This document shows positions 43,237 to 52,655 of a DNA stretch of 64,000 nucleotides, in pieces; position 1 is the stretch's first letter, and each line of letters starts with the position of its first letter. The stretch lies in contig NZ_JAQGKQ010000051.1 of assembly GCF_028290025.1 (NCBI RefSeq), forward strand, positions 1-64,000, given 5' to 3'. This stretch comes from Cypionkella sp. GTDB lineage: Bacteria > Pseudomonadota > Alphaproteobacteria > Rhodobacterales > Rhodobacteraceae. The position numbers were made by a program, and so were the translations under genes. The notes beneath the pieces were generated by a model. It searched no databases. It had not been told where the DNA came from and was given only the letters and a program-made list of their open reading frames with translations.

Positions 43237-44223
43237 ATGCCCGCAACACGCCTAAACGTTGTCGTGACGCGACGTTTGCCGGAGTCTGTTGAGACTCGTA
43301 TGAAGGAATTGTTCGACGTAGATCTGCGCGACCCTGACACTCCGATGAGCCGGGATGAGCTTGCGAGCGCGCTGCGCCGTTGCGATGTGCTGGTGCCGAC
43401 GATCACCGATCAGATTGATGCGGCGCTGATCGGGCAGGCAGGCGACAAGCTGAAACTGATCGCCAATTATGGCTCGGGCGTTGATCATATCGACGTCGCC
43501 ACCGCCCGGCAACGCGGGATTTTGGTCTCAAACACCCCCGGTACAGTGACCGAAGATACCGCCGACATGACGCTTGCGCTGATGCTGTCTGTCACCCGCC
43601 GCATCCCGCAGGGGCTGGCGACGATGCAGGCGGGCGGCTGGCAAGGTTGGTCGCCGATGGCCAATCTAGGCGGACGTTTGGGCGGTCGCCGCTTGGGCAT
43701 CCTCGGTATGGGCCGCATCGGACAAGCCGTCGCCGGCCGCGCCCGCGCCTTTGGGCTGCAAGTGCATTACCACAACCGCAAACGTGTGCGGCCAGAGGTG
43801 GAGGCCGAACTAGAGGCGACCTATTGGGAAAGCCTCGATCAAATGATCGCCCGGATGGATATCATCTCGGTGAACTGCCCGCATACGCCGTCAACCTTCC
43901 ACCTGCTGAACGCGCGTCGGCTGAAACTGGTGAAGCCAACGGCGGTGATCATCAACACCTCCCGCGGCGAGGTGATCGACGAAAACGCCCTCGCGCGGGG
44001 GCTAAAGGCAGGCGAGATCGGCGGCGCGGGCCTCGACGTCTATGAACACGGCACCGAGATCAACCCAACCTTACGCGACCATCCCAGCGTCGTGCTGCTG
44101 CCGCATATGGGTTCCGCCACCATTGAGGGCCGGATAGAGATGGGCGAAAAGGTCATCATCAACATTAAGACGTTTGCAGATGGACATAGGCCACCGGATT
44201 TGGTCGTGCCGGGGATGTTGTAG
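43237..44223 (+). CDS. D-isomer-specific 2-hydroxyacid dehydrogenase
   Basis: A 328-residue NAD(P)H-dependent dehydrogenase. The Rossmann motif is LGMGRIGQAVAGRARAFG, the catalytic Arg is in NTSRGEVID, and the catalytic His is in LLPHMGSAT. The protein resembles GhrB/glycerate dehydrogenase, reducing glyoxylate or hydroxypyruvate. GGGAGG lies 5 nt before ATG 43237. Exact substrate is not certain. Confidence 0.88.
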   Translation: MPATRLNVVVTRRLPESVETRMKELFDVDLRDPDTPMSRDELASALRRCDVLVPTITDQIDAALIGQAGDKLKLIANYGSGVDHIDVATARQRGILVSNTPGTVTEDTADMTLALMLSVTRRIPQGLATMQAGGWQGWSPMANLGGRLGGRRLGILGMGRIGQAVAGRARAFGLQVHYHNRKRVRPEVEAELEATYWESLDQMIARMDIISVNCPHTPSTFHLLNARRLKLVKPTAVIINTSRGEVIDENALARGLKAGEIGGAGLDVYEHGTEINPTLRDHPSVVLLPHMGSATIEGRIEMGEKVIINIKTFADGHRPPDLVVPGML

Positions 44224-44318
44224 AAAGCCGACGCGCGGCTTTACAATTCCGTTACAAACTTCGGCCATTGCATCGTCACACTTGTCGGCTCTTGAGCCAA
44301 TTGTCCGAGGTGCCGTTG

Positions 44319-44990
44319 ATGCTTTCGCCAGATTTACCGCGCCGCCTTGCTGCAGAGTTTCTCGGCACAGCTACCCTTGTCTGCACCGTTATCGGATCGG
44401 GCATCATGGCCGATACGCTCTCTGCGGACGACGCGGTTTCGCTTGTGGGTAATACTTTGGCCACTGGCGCGATGTTGTTCGTGCTGATTTCGCTGCTTGG
44501 CCCGATTTCAGGCGCGCATTTCAACCCTGCCGTCAGTATGGTCTTCGCGCTGTTGCGACAAATCTCACCGACCACTGCGCTCGGATACATGATGGCTCAA
44601 ATTGCGGGTGGCCTTGTCGGAGCCTTCGCCGCCCATGCGATGTTCGATCTGCCGATTTTTGAAGTCTCAACCAAGATCAGACAAGGCACTGGGCAATCCT
44701 TTTCAGAACTGGTGGCAACCTTCGGTTTGATCGTCACCATACTCGGAGGCTTAAGCGCCCGCCCGCAGGCCGTTCCTGCCTTGGTGGCGCTTTACATCAC
44801 CTCGGCCTATTGGTTCACCGCATCGACCTCGTTCGCCAACCCCGCAGTCACCATCGCCCGCGCTTTCACCAATACGTTTGCTGGTATTCGGCCCCAGGAT
44901 GTGCCGATCTTTATTGTGGCAGAACTTATCGGTGCGGGCCTTGCAGTCTTGCTGGCGGGTTGGCTATTTTCAGCAAAGGAAACCGCATGA
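44319..44990 (+). CDS. aqpS: Aquaglyceroporin (AqpS-like)
   Basis: A 223-residue MIP-family channel of six helices. The two NPA loops are GAHFNPAVSM and SFANPAVTIA. The arsC gene overlaps its end by ATGA. Sinorhizobium meliloti uses an AqpS channel with ArsC in place of an ArsB pump: arsenite made by ArsC leaves through AqpS. This arrangement suggests the same here. A start with GAGG 9 nt upstream is used. Confidence 0.85.
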   Translation: MLSPDLPRRLAAEFLGTATLVCTVIGSGIMADTLSADDAVSLVGNTLATGAMLFVLISLLGPISGAHFNPAVSMVFALLRQISPTTALGYMMAQIAGGLVGAFAAHAMFDLPIFEVSTKIRQGTGQSFSELVATFGLIVTILGGLSARPQAVPALVALYITSAYWFTASTSFANPAVTIARAFTNTFAGIRPQDVPIFIVAELIGAGLAVLLAGWLFSAKETA

Positions 44991-45409
44991 GCATTGTCAT
45001 CCATCACAATCCTGACTGCGGCACATCGCGCAATGTGCTGGACATCATCCGCAAATCCGGCACGGAGCCGGTGGTGATCGAGTATATGCAAACCGGCTGG
45101 ACCCGCCAGCAGCTTTTGGCGCTGTTTGCCGCAGCCGATCTGACGCCGCGCCAAGCTTTGCGCACCAGCAAATCCCCGGCCGCCGAACTTGGCCTGATGG
45201 ATGAAAGTGTCAGTGAGGAGGCTATCTTGGCGGCCATGCTGCTGCACCCGGTTTTGGTCAATCGCCCCTTGGTCTGTTCACCGAAAGGCACGCGGCTGTG
45301 TCGCCCGTCAGAGCTGGTTCTGGACCTGCTGGAACGGCTTCCGCCCGGCCCGCTTTACAAAGAAGATGGCGAAATGATTTTGAATGAACGCGGCGAACGT
45401 GTCGGATAG
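44987..45409 (+). CDS. arsC: Arsenate reductase, glutaredoxin-linked (ArsC)
   Basis: A 140-residue ArsC of the Grx/GSH-coupled type. The active Cys lies in NPDCGTSRNVL, with RTSKSPAAEL and NRPLVCSPKGTRLCRPSE following; the Arg residues hold the arsenate. It reduces arsenate to arsenite in the cytosol. It is coupled to aqpS by ATGA. There is no arsR or arsB beside it. Confidence 0.94.
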   Translation: MSIVIHHNPDCGTSRNVLDIIRKSGTEPVVIEYMQTGWTRQQLLALFAAADLTPRQALRTSKSPAAELGLMDESVSEEAILAAMLLHPVLVNRPLVCSPKGTRLCRPSELVLDLLERLPPGPLYKEDGEMILNERGERVG

Positions 45410-45491
45410 AGCAAAAAATGCTATCACCGCATTGAAAGCGTTGCCCCAAGCCCTTACTTAGCCCGCAACAACAACACCAACCGGGACGGTC

Positions 45492-46151
45492 ATGGAAATT
45501 TTCACTTATCCGGGCTTTATCGCCCTGCTACAGGTCATGGGGATTGACCTTGTTTTGGCTGGCGACAATGCCATCGTGATCGGTCTCGCCGCTGCGGGCT
45601 TGCCAAAAGATCAACGTAACAAGGCGATTTTGGTTGGTATTATTGCCGCCACCGTGATGCGGATCGGCTTCGCTCTGATTACCACGCATTTGCTGGCGAT
45701 TGTTGGTTTGCTGCTGGCGGGCGGTATTTTGCTCCTCTGGGTGTGCTGGAAAATGTGGCGTGAGCTGCGCCAAGGCCACGGCAATGACAACATGGCCGAG
45801 GAATCACTGACCGACAGCGATTTGAACGCGGATGGCAACGTTGCCTCCGGTGCTCCGCCGAAAACCTTCGCGCAGGCCGCTTGGCAGATCGTTATCGCCG
45901 ATATTTCGATGAGCCTTGATAACGTGCTCGCCGTTGCCGGGGCCGCCAAGGATCATCCTACCGTATTGATCATCGGCCTTGTGATGTCGATCGCGCTGAT
46001 GGGTCTTGCCGCGACGTTCATCGCGCGTCTGTTGAACAAGCATCGCTGGATTGCCTATGTCGGCCTCGCGATCATCGTCTATGTGGCGCTGAAAATGATG
46101 TGGGAAGGCTGGCACGAAGTGCAGCCGTTCGTTTCGACCTACTTCAACTAA
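45492..46151 (+). CDS. TerC-family membrane protein
   Basis: A 219-residue TerC/YjbE-type protein. Acidic membrane motifs are MGIDLVLAGDNAIVIGLA and ADISMSLDNVLAVAGA, with about seven helices. Relatives export Mn2+ or support metal loading during secretion. No yybP-ykoY manganese riboswitch is recognisable in the 80-nt leader. A strong terminator follows. Confidence 0.9.
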   Translation: MEIFTYPGFIALLQVMGIDLVLAGDNAIVIGLAAAGLPKDQRNKAILVGIIAATVMRIGFALITTHLLAIVGLLLAGGILLLWVCWKMWRELRQGHGNDNMAEESLTDSDLNADGNVASGAPPKTFAQAAWQIVIADISMSLDNVLAVAGAAKDHPTVLIIGLVMSIALMGLAATFIARLLNKHRWIAYVGLAIIVYVALKMMWEGWHEVQPFVSTYFN

Positions 46152-46168
46152 GCCAACAGCTTTTCTGC

Positions 46169-46198
46169 AAAGCCGCCTCCTTACCGGGGCGGCTTTTT
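46169..46198 (+). terminator. Rho-independent terminator of terC
   Basis: AAAGCCGCCTC - cttacc - GGGGCGGCTTT, an 11-bp stem with one G-T pair and a following TT, 17 nt after the stop codon. The upstream A-run could let it act on the minus strand as well. Confidence 0.85.
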
Positions 46199-46294
46199 GC
46201 GAGGCGAATACGCTGAAGTGTTAACGCTTCCTTAAGTGGAGCTTGTAACCCATTGATATTGTTCAACTGGAAGACTGCCCACGCGTGGCGCCCC

Positions 46295-47536
46295 TCAAAA
46301 CCGTCCCGGCAGATAGGGCGTCAAATCCAACTCCGCTGGCCTACCCGCCACCAAATCCGCCACCAATCTCGCCGTGATCGGGGCCAGAGTGAGGCCGATA
46401 TGCCCATGCCCGTAAGCATGGATAATATCCGCCCCCGAACCGCTTGGCCCGATCACCGGAACCGACTCCGGCATGGATGGGCGGAACCCCATCCACTCCC
46501 GATCAGGCTCGCCCAGATCAGGAAAGATCGCCCGCGCGCCCTCAACTAGTTTTTTGATCCGATGCGGCGAGGCCAAAGCCGTCAGCCCGCCCAGTTCCAC
46601 TGTTCCCGCGACCCGAAGACGGCCACTCATCGGGCACAGATAGAACCCGCGTGAGGTCGGACACGCAGGCCGGGTCAGCCGGGGTGCCGCCATGTCCCAC
46701 TCGACATGATAGCCCCGCTCCGTATCCAGCGGCACCTTATCCCCGGCCTGCAACGCCAGTGCTTTTGAATGCGCCCCCGCCGCGATGATCACCTTTCGCG
46801 CCCGCAGCCGCAGGTTCGGCCCCTCCACCACGATGCCATCAAACTGCCGCATCAAACTGCGCGCCTCACCCCGCACAAACTCGGCCCGCTTGCCAACATG
46901 CGCCGCGAGAGTCTGCATCATCAACCCCGGATCAGACAGAAACACCGCCCTCGGAAAGAACGCAGCGCCACCTTCGACCGCAGGCAAACCCGGCTCCATC
47001 AGCGCAAGGGCCTGCGGTGAGATCAGTTCCACCGTGATGCCATGCGTGCGCCGAAACGCCATGTCAGCCTCGGCGGCTTTGAACGCAGCGGCGGTCTCAT
47101 AAAGATACAAACACCCCTTATGCTGCATGATCGCAGCCCCACCGATCCGGTCGGCCAGCGCGAGCCAACTGGGGCAAGCATCCGCCACCAACGCCGCAAT
47201 CGCCGCCGCATTTCGACGGGTCGCTGTGGGCAAGGATTGCAGCGCGAACCGCGCGAGCCACGGCATGAGTGAGGGCAGGGCTGCGCGGCGAATGGCGAGT
47301 GGGGAGTTTTTATCCAGCAACAACGACGGCAGGTTGCGCAGAACGTCCGGGCTGCCGACCGGCATCATCGCGTAATCAGCGATGGTTCCAGCGTTGCCAT
47401 AGCTTGCGCCCATGCCGGGCTGACCTGGATCGACCAGCATCACCTCACGACCCTCCGCCGTCAGAGCCTCTGCAATGGCCAGACCGACAACTCCAGCCCC
47501 AAGGATGGCGATTTCGGTGGAGAGGTGCTGGGTCAT
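46295..47536 (-). CDS. FAD-dependent D-amino acid dehydrogenase-like protein
   Basis: A 413-residue DadA/glycine-oxidase-like flavoprotein. The FAD motif GAGVVGLAIAEAL is at residues 13-25, GASYGNAGTIA follows, and HAYGHGHIGLTLAP lies near the C-terminus. It should oxidise an amino acid (D-alanine, glycine or similar) to a 2-oxo acid and ammonia. It is last gene of the RpiR-linked catabolic set, 62 nt after the alcohol dehydrogenase. The substrate is not known. Confidence 0.85.
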   Translation of the reverse strand: MTQHLSTEIAILGAGVVGLAIAEALTAEGREVMLVDPGQPGMGASYGNAGTIADYAMMPVGSPDVLRNLPSLLLDKNSPLAIRRAALPSLMPWLARFALQSLPTATRRNAAAIAALVADACPSWLALADRIGGAAIMQHKGCLYLYETAAAFKAAEADMAFRRTHGITVELISPQALALMEPGLPAVEGGAAFFPRAVFLSDPGLMMQTLAAHVGKRAEFVRGEARSLMRQFDGIVVEGPNLRLRARKVIIAAGAHSKALALQAGDKVPLDTERGYHVEWDMAAPRLTRPACPTSRGFYLCPMSGRLRVAGTVELGGLTALASPHRIKKLVEGARAIFPDLGEPDREWMGFRPSMPESVPVIGPSGSGADIIHAYGHGHIGLTLAPITARLVADLVAGRPAELDLTPYLPGRF

Positions 47537-47598
47537 ATTTGCGTCCGTAGTGAAGCGGCGGTTGATGCGGTTATCGCCATAAACCGCCGCTTTTCAAG

Positions 47599-48771
47599 TT
47601 ACATGCAGGCTTCAAACAGCGCACGGGTGTTCTCGGCCGTCATCACCACCGGGTTACCGCCACAGGACGGGTCTTCCAACGCCATCTCGGTCAGCAGGTC
47701 GAGATCGGGGTTGGTGACGCCAAGCGCGGTGAGGTTTTCCGGGATGTTCAGCGTTTTGCGCAGATCCATCACGGCGGCGCGGAAGCCGTCGAAACCGCCC
47801 TTGATGCCGAGATAAGCCGCAGCGGCGTTGATGCGATCTTCAATCGCGGCGCGGTTCATATCCAGCACCATCGGCATGACCACGGCGTTGGTGGTGCCGT
47901 GGTGCGTGCCGTAAAGCGCGCCGATCGGGTGGGATAGCGAGTGGATCGCGCCGAGACCCTTTTGGAACGCGGTAGCCCCCATGGCCGCCGCCGACATCAT
48001 ATGGGCGCGGGCGTCGAGATCGTTCGGGTTGGCGTAGACTTTCGGCAGATTTTCAAACACCAGCCGCATACCTTCCAAGGCGATGCCTTGGCTCATCGGG
48101 TGGTAGAACGGGGACGAATACGCCTCCAGACAGTGCGCAAGGGCGTCCATACCGGTGCCTGCGGTGATGAATTTCGGCATCCCGACGGTCAGGGCCGGAT
48201 CGCATATGGTGACGACTGGCAGCAGTTTCGGGTGGAAGATGATCTTCTTCTTATGCGTCACCGAGTTGGTTAAAACGCCCGCGCGACCGACCTCGGAACC
48301 GGTGCCAGCGGTGGTTGGCACGGCGATGATTGGCGCGATTTTGCCCGCATCGGCGCGGGTGTACCAATCGTCGATGTCTTCCAAATCCCAAACGCTGAGA
48401 TCTTTGCGCTGATGTGCCATCAGGGCGATTATTTTGCCGAGGTCGAGGGCAGAGCCGCCGCCAAAGCAGATCACGCCGTCATGTCCACCTGCGAGATAGA
48501 CGGCGATGCCATCGGCCATGTTGGTTTCATTCGGGTTCGGGTCAACTTCCGAAAATACCGCTGTGCCAAGGCCATGTGCCTTCAGGATCGCCAGTGCCTC
48601 GGCGGTGATCGGCAGCGAGGCGAGCGCCTTGTCGGTCACGAACAGCGGCTTTTTCACGCCAGCGGCCGCGCAATGCTCGGCCAGTTCGGAAATCCGGCCG
48701 ACGCCGAATTTGATTGCCGTGGGGTAGGACCAGTTCCGGTTGGGAACGCTATGGGATTGCACAGAAGTCAT
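47599..48771 (-). CDS. Iron-containing alcohol dehydrogenase
   Basis: A 390-residue group III alcohol dehydrogenase. The NAD loop is CFGGGSALDLGK. The metal ligands are in CDPALT (Asp), GTGMDALAHCLEAY (His) and AIHSLSHPIGALYGTHHG (two His). It oxidises an alcohol to an aldehyde, probably the substrate of the neighbouring aldehyde dehydrogenase. ATG 48771 is 3 nt after that gene's stop, so the two are tightly linked. Confidence 0.92.
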   Translation of the reverse strand: MTSVQSHSVPNRNWSYPTAIKFGVGRISELAEHCAAAGVKKPLFVTDKALASLPITAEALAILKAHGLGTAVFSEVDPNPNETNMADGIAVYLAGGHDGVICFGGGSALDLGKIIALMAHQRKDLSVWDLEDIDDWYTRADAGKIAPIIAVPTTAGTGSEVGRAGVLTNSVTHKKKIIFHPKLLPVVTICDPALTVGMPKFITAGTGMDALAHCLEAYSSPFYHPMSQGIALEGMRLVFENLPKVYANPNDLDARAHMMSAAAMGATAFQKGLGAIHSLSHPIGALYGTHHGTTNAVVMPMVLDMNRAAIEDRINAAAAYLGIKGGFDGFRAAVMDLRKTLNIPENLTALGVTNPDLDLLTEMALEDPSCGGNPVVMTAENTRALFEACM

Positions 48772-48774
48772 CGG

Positions 48775-50154
48775 TCACACCTTCTTCAAATGGTAGGATT
48801 TCGGCCGCGTGACCGAGTGAAAGCCGAGATAAGACAGCGAGCCGCCGCGCCCGGTGTCTTTGCAGCCAGTCCAGCACAGGGCCGGGTCAAGATAATCGGC
48901 GCGGTTCATGAATACGGTGCCAGTTTCGATTTGTTGGCCCAAGGCTTCGGCGGTTTCATAATCTTCGGTCCAGACCGAGGCGGTTAGGCCGTAGGGGCTG
49001 TCGTTCATCAGTTTGAGGGCTTCGGAGTCGTCTTTCACCTTCATGATGCCAACGACCGGGCCGAAAGATTCCTCCATCATCACCCGCATTGAGTGATCGA
49101 CGTTGACGAGGATTTGCGGGGCAAGATAGGCGCCGCCATCATCGGCGGGGAACAGGGCGGGGTCGATCAGGGCCTTGGCACCTTGAGCGATAGCTTCGGC
49201 GATTTGGCTGCGCACCACGGCGGCGAAACGTTTGTTGGCCATCGGGCCGAGGGTGCTATCGGCGTCGAAGGGGTTACCAAGTTTGAGAGTTTTCACCCAA
49301 GCAACGGCTTTTTCGACAAAGGCATCGTAAAGGGATTCGTGGACATAGATCCGCTCAATACCGCAGCAACATTGGCCCGCGTTATACATCGCGCCGTCCA
49401 TCAGCGTATCGACAGCGGCGTCTAGATTGGCATCGGCACGAACATAGCCGGGGTCTTTGCCGCCGAGTTCGAGGCCCAAAGGCGTGAAGGTGCCAGCCGC
49501 CGCACGCTCCATCGCCTGACCGCCGCCGACAGAGCCAGTGAAGTTGACGAAGTTGAAGGCACGGTTGGCGATCAGATGCTCGGTGGTGGCATGATCTAGC
49601 ACGACGTTCTGGAAAACATCTGCCGGGATGCCGCCTGCGTGGAAGGCTTCGGCGATCCGCTCGCCGACCAGCATGGTTTGGCTCGCGTGTTTCAAAATGA
49701 CAGTGTTGCCTGCGATCAGGGCCGGGACGAGGGTGTTGATCGAGGTCAGGTAGGGGTAGTTCCACGGGGCGACGATGAAGACCACACCCAAGGCATCGCG
49801 GGCGATGTAACGGCGAAATTTATCGCTGTCTTCAACCATTTGCGGGGCGAGAGTTTCGGCGGCGATTTCGGACATATATTCGGTGCGGGCGTTGACGCCG
49901 CCAAACTCACCGCCGAAGCGCGTGGGGCGACCCATTTGCCAAGCGATTTCCTCAACCACCACGTCTTTCATTGCGTTCAGCTTTTCGACACCGGCTCTGA
50001 CCAGCGCGATGCGTTCAGCAAGCGGACGCGCGGCCCACGCCTTTTGCGCAGCTTTCGCGCGGGCGGCGGCGGCTTTGGCTGCATCCAGCGACAGCGGCAT
50101 GCGTTCGGCATAGACCGAGCCGTCGACCGGCGAAATCAGTTGTATCGGTTTCAT
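48775..50154 (-). CDS. NAD(P)-dependent aldehyde dehydrogenase
   Basis: A 459-residue enzyme of the ALDH superfamily. APWNYPYLTSINT, the general-base Glu in GLELGGKDPGYV and the catalytic Cys in NAGQCCCGIER are all present. AAGGA lies 8 nt before the ATG. The set of neighbours suggests an amino- or amido-aldehyde substrate. A small hairpin GGGCGGG/CCCGCCC (50212-50230) lies between it and the ligase gene. Confidence 0.92.
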   Translation of the reverse strand: MKPIQLISPVDGSVYAERMPLSLDAAKAAAARAKAAQKAWAARPLAERIALVRAGVEKLNAMKDVVVEEIAWQMGRPTRFGGEFGGVNARTEYMSEIAAETLAPQMVEDSDKFRRYIARDALGVVFIVAPWNYPYLTSINTLVPALIAGNTVILKHASQTMLVGERIAEAFHAGGIPADVFQNVVLDHATTEHLIANRAFNFVNFTGSVGGGQAMERAAAGTFTPLGLELGGKDPGYVRADANLDAAVDTLMDGAMYNAGQCCCGIERIYVHESLYDAFVEKAVAWVKTLKLGNPFDADSTLGPMANKRFAAVVRSQIAEAIAQGAKALIDPALFPADDGGAYLAPQILVNVDHSMRVMMEESFGPVVGIMKVKDDSEALKLMNDSPYGLTASVWTEDYETAEALGQQIETGTVFMNRADYLDPALCWTGCKDTGRGGSLSYLGFHSVTRPKSYHLKKV

Positions 50155-50235
50155 CTTGTCGTTCCTTGAGGGGCAGGTTTCACTCTGCCAAATATTCGGC
50201 TAGCACGGCGAGGGCGGGGGATGCCCGCCCCAGCT

Positions 50236-51600
50236 TTACGCGCGTTCGAGCAGGCGTTGCACTTCAAAATCGGTCACAACGCGGTCGGTTTCCGAAATCT
50301 CCCACTGAGCGGCGTGGTGGTAGTGCTCCACCACATCGTCGCCAAACGCTTCACGCAGCATTTTGGAGGTGTTTAGCAAAGCTGCCGCTTCGCGCAAGTT
50401 GTGAGGGATTTCGCGGATGCCGGCGGTGTTATACATATCGCCGGACATTTCCGGCTCCAGCTCCATCTTGGCTTCAATGCCCGCCAGACCTGCGGCTAGC
50501 AAGGCGGCGCAGGCGAGGTACGGGTTCACGTCAGAGCCCGGGATGCGACATTCGACCCGCACGGCCTTGGTGTGCACGCCGCAGACGCGGAAGCCTGCGG
50601 TGCGGTTATCAGCGGACCAAACGGCTTTGGTGGGCGCAAACATGCCGACGGTGAAGCGTTTGTAGCTGTTGACGTAGGGCGCGAGGAAGGCGGTGATTTC
50701 TTGCGCATGGGCGAGTTGACCGGCAAGAAAATGCTTCATCGTCGCCGACATGCCGTGCTTGTCGTCGTGGTCAAAGAAGCTGGCCTCGCCGTAGCTGGTC
50801 CACAGGCTTTGGTGGATATGGCTGGACGACCCGGCCTTGCGGTGATCGTATTTCGCCATGAAGGTCACGGATTTGCCCTTGGTGAAGGCGATTTCCTTGA
50901 TGCCGTTTTTGACGATGACATGGTTGTCGGCGGTGTCCAAAGCGTCAGAGTAGCGGTAGTTGACTTCCTCTTGCCCCGCATCGGCTTCACCTTTGGAGTT
51001 CTCAATCGGGATGCCTGCACCATAAAGCCCGTTGCGGATCGCCCGCATCACGTCTTCTTCTTTGGTGGTCTGGAAGATGTGGTAATCTTCGTTGTAATTG
51101 CTGACCGGTTTCAGATCACGCAAGCCGCCGTCGCGCAGATTTTCGTAGGAGTTTTCGAACAGGTAAAACTCCAGTTCGGTCGCCATCATCGGCTCGAACC
51201 CCAAGGCGCGGGCGCGAGCGACTTGCTTTTTCAGGATCGCGCGGGGGGAGTGCGGGATTTCAACGCCGTGGTGGTCCAGCGTGTCGCCCAACACCAAAGC
51301 CGTGCCCGGCAGCCACGGAATATGGCGCAGCGTTGACATATCCGGTTTCAACACATAGTCGCCATATCCGGTCTGCCAGCTTGACGATTTATAGCCCTGC
51401 ACCGTGTTCATTTCCATATCGACGGTCAACAGGTAGTTGCAGCAATGGGTTTCCTGCCAGCCACTTTCAACAAAGAACGCGGCGTGAAAACGCTTGCCCA
51501 TCAGGCGGCCTTGCATGTCGATGCCAGCCACCAGAACGGTATCAATCTCACCCGCCTTGACTGCGGTTTTCAAGTCTTCGAGCGTTAAATTGCCGGGCAT
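50236..51600 (-). CDS. Glutamine-synthetase-family ligase
   Basis: A 454-residue member of the glutamine synthetase superfamily, distinct from the gene at 35.0-36.4 kb. MATELEFYLFENSYEN has the metal Glu residues, KAGSSSHIHQSLW the nucleotide site and KRFTVGMFAPTKAVWSADNRTAGFRV the glutamate-binding region. Length and context suit a gamma-glutamyl-amide synthetase rather than GlnA. ATG 51600 has GGAG at 9 nt; a GTG at 51615 is also in frame. It is followed by aldehyde dehydrogenase. Confidence 0.87.
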   Translation of the reverse strand: MPGNLTLEDLKTAVKAGEIDTVLVAGIDMQGRLMGKRFHAAFFVESGWQETHCCNYLLTVDMEMNTVQGYKSSSWQTGYGDYVLKPDMSTLRHIPWLPGTALVLGDTLDHHGVEIPHSPRAILKKQVARARALGFEPMMATELEFYLFENSYENLRDGGLRDLKPVSNYNEDYHIFQTTKEEDVMRAIRNGLYGAGIPIENSKGEADAGQEEVNYRYSDALDTADNHVIVKNGIKEIAFTKGKSVTFMAKYDHRKAGSSSHIHQSLWTSYGEASFFDHDDKHGMSATMKHFLAGQLAHAQEITAFLAPYVNSYKRFTVGMFAPTKAVWSADNRTAGFRVCGVHTKAVRVECRIPGSDVNPYLACAALLAAGLAGIEAKMELEPEMSGDMYNTAGIREIPHNLREAAALLNTSKMLREAFGDDVVEHYHHAAQWEISETDRVVTDFEVQRLLERA

Positions 51601-51698
51601 ATCCGGGATCTCCACTGATGGTTTCCCCGTCTGTTGCGGGGTCTTTTCATTTTGGGGCTAAGGCCCCAGCGAGATATTCTTTCGGTACACTTGTGGCG

Positions 51699-52469
51699 TC
51701 AGCTTGCCTTGGCCTGCCGCTGTATCTCGACCAGACCCATGTTCAGCACTGGGGCGAGTTGATCCGCCATCGCATTAACCGACGCGGGTGCTGCGATCAG
51801 ATCGTTGCGAATTTCCAGCATCGCGTTGGGCAAACCGTAAGGTGTCGCCTGCAGGCGCAAGGTATGCGTCACATTATCCGCCGCCGAATAAGGCGCGTTC
51901 AGATCGGCGTGCAGTCTGGTGAGTTTATGCGCGGCATCAAGGATGGCCACGGCAAGATGCGGATCGGCATCATGGATCACGCCAAATTCGAGGTGGCGAG
52001 GTTTGCCGTGAAAGATCGGGGTGAAAGAGTGGATGGTGATCAGCACCGGGTGACGCCCCAAAGCGATGCGCTTGGCGATCAGGGCGTGCAGGCCAGCAGC
52101 CCACGGCAGATAGACGGCTTCGGTGCGGGCCAACCGCTCGGACGCCGAGATCGTGGCATTGCCGGGAATGTCGTAAACCTCTGAGCGTGCTGGCATCGCA
52201 CCGGGCATATCTGGCGCGCGGTTGCAATCGTAGACCAGACGGCTGACCGGGGCATGGATCAAGGTCGCATCAAGTCGCTGTGCCAGCCTGCGCGACAGGG
52301 CTAAAGCACCGGGATCCCAAGCAATATGCGCTTGGCGCTGGGCGAGGGTCAGGCCGAGATCGTTGTAGGCAGGGGGAATCAAGTTTGAGGCGTGTTCGCA
52401 AACCAAAATGATCCGGCTTGTCGCCGTTTCATTCTCAATGACCGGCAAAAACTGCTCGGGTTGTGTCAC
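51699..52469 (-). CDS. N-formylglutamate amidohydrolase-family hydrolase
   Basis: A 256-residue zinc hydrolase of the HutG/N-formylglutamate amidohydrolase family. VCEHASNLIPPA (residues 23-34), RLVYDCNRAPD and LITIHSFTPIF hold the expected metal and substrate residues. No other hut gene is near. Given the adjacent ligase, I infer that it may cleave a gamma-glutamyl amide instead of N-formylglutamate. It is first in the minus-strand set, divergent from rpiR. Confidence 0.85.
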   Translation of the reverse strand: MTQPEQFLPVIENETATSRIILVCEHASNLIPPAYNDLGLTLAQRQAHIAWDPGALALSRRLAQRLDATLIHAPVSRLVYDCNRAPDMPGAMPARSEVYDIPGNATISASERLARTEAVYLPWAAGLHALIAKRIALGRHPVLITIHSFTPIFHGKPRHLEFGVIHDADPHLAVAILDAAHKLTRLHADLNAPYSAADNVTHTLRLQATPYGLPNAMLEIRNDLIAAPASVNAMADQLAPVLNMGLVEIQRQAKAS

Positions 52470-52564
52470 GGTTGGTTTGACTTTCGTTGTGGGTTGTATC
52501 CCGCGAGTCAGCCTCGGATACGACGCTTAATTGAGTTCAGGCTCACCCTTTGCGGCATTCCTGT

Positions 52565-52635
52565 CAAGAATGTTTCTTGTGGGGCGGCGCTGATACAATC
52601 TTTTCCAAATCGCACAATCTGCGATAGCATTGGAA
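52565..52635. promoter_or_regulatory. Probable RpiR operators in divergent region
   Basis: Two palindromes lie between the hydrolase and rpiR. One is CAAGAA-tgt-TTCTTG (52565-52579). The other is nested, ATCGCA-caatc-TGCGAT (52609-52625) with flanking TTCCAA and TTGGAA (52603-52608 and 52630-52635), ending 20 nt before the rpiR start. Confidence 0.5.
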
Positions 52636-52655
52636 GGACACGGGGGGAGATTGCG

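Noticed and set aside
45410..45491. yybP-ykoY manganese riboswitch ahead of terC
   Set aside because: The leader is only about 80 nt and shows none of the conserved loops that I could identify.
51622..51650. Terminator from CCCCG...CGGGG followed by TCTTTT on the plus strand
   Set aside because: The stem is only 5 bp, and no plus-strand gene ends there.
51699..52469. Histidine utilisation (hutG) operon
   Set aside because: No hutH, hutU, hutI or hutC gene is near; the neighbours are dehydrogenases and a ligase.
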